Below, in pieces: positions 59,488 through 64,000 of a stretch of 64,000 nucleotides of DNA. This stretch comes from Viola odorata. Lineage: Eukaryota > Streptophyta > Magnoliopsida > Malpighiales > Violaceae. The first letter of the stretch is position 1. Every line of letters begins with the position of its first letter. The position numbers and the translations under genes were made by a program. A model generated the notes under the pieces. That model was not told where the DNA came from and made no database searches. It was given only the letters and a program-made list of their open reading frames with translations. The stretch is from NCBI GenBank assembly GCA_963691705.1, contig OY829544.1, positions 39,701,917-39,765,916 on the forward strand, read 5' to 3'.

Positions 59488-61535
59488 ATGGGCCAGTCTT
59501 TGAAGAAATTAGTCCCTGGTATTTCTTTATATTTATTGCATGCTCCTTTCTCCATTTCACATTTGAATCTTTGATATTCAAAAAAACGCAATGCTATAAT
59601 GTTTTCGGGGTCAGTACTCCGAATTAACGTTCTCTTTATCTATTTTTTATAAAAAATTAATTTCATTTATTGTCCAGTTCAATCAATTTTATTAATATCT
59701 TTTCCAAAATGCAATCTATTGCTATTAAAAGAGATGACTCCATGGCATAGGCGGAGCCAGAGGTGGGCTAGGGTGAGCCCCGCCCACCAATATATATATA
59801 TATATATAAACAATTAATAAGTTATATTTTTACGAACAAAAAATAATATTATATTTAGTATACATACTTATTTGATACAATTAGAATATTAGAAAATTCA
59901 AAATTTTAATATTTAGATCAAATTAAAAAAATTATTTTTATTTTAAAGCTTTAAGGTGATCGTACGGTATTTCATTCCCAAGAACCGTATTAGTATAGTT
60001 ACCTTGTTATTTCTTTCATTTTGATATAAAAAAAATTAATATACATTTATAATTATTAAATATTTTTTTAATTAGTTAAAGACTATTTTATATATATTAT
60101 AATTTTTTGTATATATTGATATTAACCCACTGGAGAAAAAAATTCTAACTTCACCTCTGTTCCGTGGCATGCTCCAACACTATAATCAGTAAATCAAAAG
60201 TGTCTTAAAAGATTACACTATGCCAAGAATAACAAAAGAAAATAGTTCATTAAGAACCTTCATCGTGAAAAATATTGATCAAGGACAAACATCTTTCTAG
60301 TTTTTTAATTTTTTAATTTTTTTGTACTCTCTAATTAGTTTGTGTCCAATGTTTAATATTTGGTAATTTCGAATTTAAAAGCTTCTTAAAATTTCATTTC
60401 CCATCAATATGTAACATTTAGATCTCGTGGCACAATTATTAGATTCTAATTAAATGGATTAATTTCATGTTAGTAGGAAAAAATTGAAAATTATTAAATA
60501 TTTCTGGCTATTAAATTAAATAATTTTCCAAAACAATTCTTGTAGGAAGTGAGGAGAACAAGGAGAAAGAGATAGGCCCAACAATAGAAGAGTGCTATAA
60601 CAAGTATTTTAAAGAGAGCCCAAAGGAGGAAAAAATCCACGGCCTAGAATCATGGAATTCTGACGGTAATTTGCCAGCACCAACAGTTTGCGAAATCCCA
60701 GAGGAGAGGCCCACACCAAGCCTGGCCCATTTCTACCGAGCAGTATGCGACACCGTAGCGTATTGATCTCTCTTTCTAGTATCCATCAGGACCATCACTA
60801 TATTCTAATTATTCTTTTGGTCCTTTATAAATTTATGTGGAATCCAATTTTTTCATTTCTATTTTCTTCTTATTTTTTAATGCTCGTTATGAATGAATTA
60901 TTTGTTTTATATCTTAATAGGGAAATAAATATGAAGCTTAATAGCACACAAATTCGTCTACCAAATCCTGAGAAACTCAAAGAAGTGTACGATGTAAGTG
61001 ACGTCATAAAAATAATTTGATATTAACTCATTTTCTCTCACCCTATTTTTTAATCAATTTGCTTTGGTCTAGTAGAAAAAGATTCAGTACATTGGGATTA
61101 CGATCTATTTATAATATAAAGTACCTACAATACGTATATAAATTCACCCTAATTCTACTGATACTTTATGTTATAAAAGAGAAAGAGGTACTATAGCCTG
61201 ATATACTGAAGATTTTTTCGATTCTGCTTCTATTTAAATTAATTAGCTTGTACTTAACACTAATCAGTTCATTTTTTTTTTGGCAGCTTCACTTTGGTGA
61301 TGGAAGAAGCGAATTGACAAAGCAAGATTTCCAGAAGATCCTTCAAGAAACAATACTATACTCAGGATTTACAGGAGTTAAATCAAACAACATACTCTAC
61401 TTCATTTTTGGGATTCCAATCACTGCATTAATGATCAAGCAACGAATCGGTCCAAAAGCTCTCCCTGATGATTTATTCATCCCTGCTGTCACCTCTGCCA
61501 CTGTTTTCCTTCTTGCTAAGCTTAATAAAATATAA
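59488..61535 (+). CDS. Small plant EF-hand-like protein, 4 exons
   Basis: Exons 59488-59518, 60546-60759, 60921-60993 and 61287-61535 join in phase with GT-AG introns, giving about 188 residues: MGQSLKKLVPG, then SEENKEKEIGPTIEECYNKY, an acidic variable part, SLAHFYRAVCDTVAEIN, RLPNPEKLKEVYD, LHFGDGRSELTKQDFQKILQ, GFTGVKSNN and a C-terminal ALPDDLFIPAVTSATVFLLA. The overall pattern is, from memory, that of an uncharacterised plant 'calcium-binding EF-hand family protein'. The loop near FGDGRSELTKQDF is a poor EF-hand, so calcium binding is doubtful. The C-terminal third has hydrophobic stretches (ILYFIFGIPITALMI). Intron 1 (about 1 kb) carries an inverted-repeat element. No stop or frameshift is seen, so this looks like a working gene. 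Confidence 0.8.
59749..60164. mobile_element. Small inverted-repeat element in intron 1
   Basis: Ends AGGCGGAGCCAGAGGTG and CACCTCTGTTCCG are inverted copies (imperfect), flanked by TGGCAT at 59743-59748 and 60165-60170. The interior is AT-rich with (TA)n at 59789-59808 and no gene. The flanking 6-bp match supports a true insertion, but the superfamily is not assigned. Confidence 0.7.
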
Positions 61536-62357
61536 TGACTTTATATATATATAATATATATAACTTGAAAATTCTCTAATCTAAATACGTTAACCATATT
61601 CTTAGAGGTTTATATATATATAAAGTAGTCAAAATAATACGATGCATAATTAGTACAGGCTCTTTCTTTCGCAAATTCATATTATAATACCAGGAAAAAT
61701 TCATGAAAGATATTTTATTTAGACTATTTTTTTTTTCCGAGTGTTCTCTCAATTCTTAAAGGACGTGACACTATTTTATTCGAACATTGTCGAACAATGA
61801 ACTAATTAAGACATGCCTAATATCAACTAAAGAAGATGTGTCATTAGAAAAGTGGGAGATTTCTAAGTTGAGTGGTCAGAGCTGACATGCAATATTTGAG
61901 ACTAATAAGAGAAACATGTTCCTAAAAATAGTAACAGCATCTCCCTTATCAAAAGAGAAATGTTAAAAATAAGAAAATGAGGGGCAAAAAAAAATGACAG
62001 CCAATCTGAAAGTTTGTTCTGGATCGAGAAGAAAAAGGAAGTTTTAGGCTCAATCGCTTTTTTCGCTTCCATTTCTCAGAAAAAAGAAAAGAAAGGCAGA
62101 GTAATTTCTTTGATCTCTTTTCATGTATTCTTGTAAGGTCATCTTTCTACCTACCTAGCTAACATTCTTTAATTTAATTCTTCTTTTTTGTTGTTAATTC
62201 CATTAGTTTGTTCGTGATTCTTTCCTCCAAAATTAACCCAATCCATCAATGTCTCATGCTCATGTTCAATAAAAGAAGAAAAAATGTTGTTAATTCCTTG
62301 ACGTAATTGTACATGTTTCATGTGGATAATCATCAAGGCACAGGCATTCATTTAAAG
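61536..62357. other. Intergenic region: 3' UTR of the EF-hand-like gene and 5' region of the PIP5K gene
   Basis: TA-rich tracts at 61541-61562 and 61608-61622. A GC-poor leader with CTCAATCGCTTTTTTCGC (62050-62067) and a pyrimidine-rich start could be the PIP5K 5' UTR. CTTGTAAG|GTCATC near 62130 might be an untranslated-leader intron donor. Nothing else recognised. Confidence 0.45.
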
Positions 62358-63977
62358 ATGAGCAAAGAGAGCAGCGGAGTCATAAAGGCGTGGGAGGCGA
62401 CGATACGCAAGACTCAGGCAGCCAAGAAACGCGCAAACAGCATCTTCGGAACAATCTCCGTCGCGAATGTTGGCGACGACGATAATAGTATTGGCGACGA
62501 TTTGGTTGGAAGCAGCGGGATGGAGCCTTACCACACGGAGAAAATCTTGCCCAATGGAGATTACTACATAGGCCAATGGTACGACAATTTTCCTAATGGA
62601 CAAGGGAAATATTTATGGACCGATGGGTGCATGTATGTCGGGGAATGGTACAAGGGGAAAACAATGGGAAAGGGGAGGTTCAATTGGCCGACGGGGTTGA
62701 GCTACGAGGGGGAATTCAAGAGCGGGTATATGGACGGAACGGGAACGTACACTACACCGAGTGGTGAAACGTATAGAGGGCATTGGGTGATGAACATGAA
62801 GCACGGCCACGGGGTTACGAAATTTGAAAACGGGGATTGCTATGACGGGGAATGGCGTCGCGGATCGCAAGATGGGCAAGGGAAGTATGTGTGGAAGAAT
62901 GGTGATTATTACAATGGGGAGTGGAAGAATGGGGTGGTGTTTGGTAGGGGTACATTTGTGTGGAGTGATGGGGATAGGTTTGATGGGAATTGGGAGGATG
63001 GTATGCCTAAAGGAGATGGGACATTTAAATGGCCAGATGGGAGTTTTTATGTTGGGAATTGGAGTAAAGACTCGGATGAGCAAAACGGTGTGTATTATCC
63101 TTCTGAATCGTCGTTATTAGAAGGGAATTTTAATGAATGGGATCCTCATGATGTGTACAAGGTTTATTTAGCTAACGCTAAAGTTTGTGTTGGGGAGAAA
63201 GTTCCAATCTTGCCCTCGCAAAAACGACTAGCTGTTTGGAACTCGACGAAAGAAGATGGTGGTGAAAAACCGAGGAGGATGTCGGGTGATGGGAGGGTAA
63301 GTGTTGGGGTGGAAAGAGCATTTGGTAGGATGGATTTATGGGAAGCTGAGGATGCTAGTTTGCAAAATGAATTGATGGGTTTAAATGTTGAAGATGGGTT
63401 TTCAAAAAAGGTTACAATTAAAGTACAAAAAGCTGTGAAGAGACAAGGAGAGACAATTTCTAAAGGGCATAAGAATTATGACCTCATGCTCAATCTTCAA
63501 CTTGGAATTAGGTATTTTTCTTTGTTTTTGTTTTTGTTTAAGTTGAGTACATGTATAAGAAATGACCAATGAAGTAGTGCAAAATTAGTTTTGAAGGGTT
63601 GCTTAATTTATAAAAATAGTTATTTAGCATGATGAATTGATTACTGACCAAAAGCTCAAATAGTTTAATATTCGGTTCGGTTCTGAAAACGAGAGCAACA
63701 TGTTCAAATTTTCGGTTATTGTGTAGATTGACCCAAAACTGTTTTTACCACTGTGAGAAAAGAAGTTAGTAAGGGTAATATAATTTCTAACTTGGAGTGA
63801 TTTGTACAGGCATTCTGTGGGAAGGCCTGGCCCAATTGCTTCCCTAGATTTAAAGGCTTCAGCTTTTGACCCAAAAGAGAAAGTGTGGACAAAATTCCCT
63901 CCAGAAGGCAGCAAGTACACTCCACCACATCAATCTTTTGAATTTAAATGGAAAGATTATTGTCCATTGGTTTTCAG
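62358..63977 (+). CDS. PIP5K: Phosphatidylinositol 4-phosphate 5-kinase with MORN repeats, first two coding exons (incomplete)
   Basis: Exon 1 is 62358-63511 and exon 2 is 63810-63977, joined in phase ([11 protein letters not shown]); a donor GTTAGA at 63978 shows the gene continues beyond the window. Residues 1-40 ([20 protein letters not shown]...KKRANSIFG) match the start of the Arabidopsis PIP5K4-6 group as I recall it. Eight MORN repeats of 23 residues run from about 70 to 255 ([16 protein letters not shown] type). A linker follows, then the start of the kinase region ([32 protein letters not shown]). The catalytic lobes lie outside. The enzyme makes PI(4,5)P2 from PI4P at the plasma membrane, and MORN repeats are thought to aid membrane binding and regulation. 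An in-frame ATG at 62307 would add 17 residues, but family similarity starts at 62358. Confidence 0.9.
63512..63809 (+). other. Intron 1 of the PIP5K gene
   Basis: GTATTTTTC donor and TTTGTACAG acceptor, 298 bp. Frames on the opposite strand are shadows. Confidence 0.85.
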
Positions 63978-64000
63978 GTTAGATATTTATATTTTTAATT

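Noticed and set aside
62613..63083. 156-codon minus-strand frame
   Set aside because: Antisense shadow of the MORN repeats of the PIP5K exon.

Overview
The window is flowering-plant nuclear DNA, most likely eudicot. About 58.9 kb of Ty3/gypsy LTR retrotransposons, inserted into one another, lies against two ordinary plant genes with GT-AG introns at the right edge. The plant call rests on the Athila and Tat/Ogre-type elements, the AT-rich intergenic DNA with fold-back elements, and a MORN-repeat phosphatidylinositol-phosphate kinase. The species cannot be named from this sequence.

Left stack (1-21618). Insertions are listed youngest first, and in each case only the part right of the next insertion is inside the window. 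(1) The 3' part of a plus-strand Ogre-like long LTR (1-1983) interrupts (2) a plus-strand Tat-type element (1984-6668) that keeps spliced antisense accessory ORFs and one LTR. Element 2 sits in the 3' untranslated region of (3) Tat copy A (minus strand, 6669-14968), which has near-complete but broken gag, protease, RT, RNase H and integrase plus its 5' LTR. Copy A sits inside the gag of (4) Tat copy B (minus, 14969-16774). Copy B sits inside the RNase H region of (5) Tat copy C (minus, 16775-21269). Copy C sits in (6) the 3' end of an Athila LTR (21270-21618).

Middle (21619-24771). This is AT-rich DNA made of degenerate repeats of roughly 350-400 bp, carrying two fold-back (MITE-like) elements.

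Right stack (24772-58909). A plus-strand Athila element (Athila-3) keeps gag, protease and the post-pol ORF but lacks RT, RNase H and integrase. It is split by a minus-strand Athila (Athila-2, 30814-56107, TSD GGGAA) carrying broken gag-pol and post-pol ORFs. Athila-2 is hit twice. A very young non-autonomous Ogre/Tat-type element (32152-41577, TSD ATTCC) has 2.5-kb LTRs that are almost identical. A truncated Tat fragment (44370-47565) interrupts the post-pol ORF.

Gene edge (58910-64000). A four-exon gene for a small EF-hand-like protein (59488-61535) has a small inverted-repeat element in its first intron. It is followed by the first two coding exons of a MORN-repeat PIP5K gene (62358-63977), which runs off the window.

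The least expected structures are these: tandem arrays of dyad-symmetric units in four places; three TGACGTCA sites at an exact 15-bp period in the LTR promoters of Tat copies A and B; an Arg/Ser-rich segment in Tat Gag; a TAG stop at the same codon between RNase H and integrase in two separate Tat copies; and a spliced antisense gene set. No CRISPR array, rRNA or tRNA gene was found.
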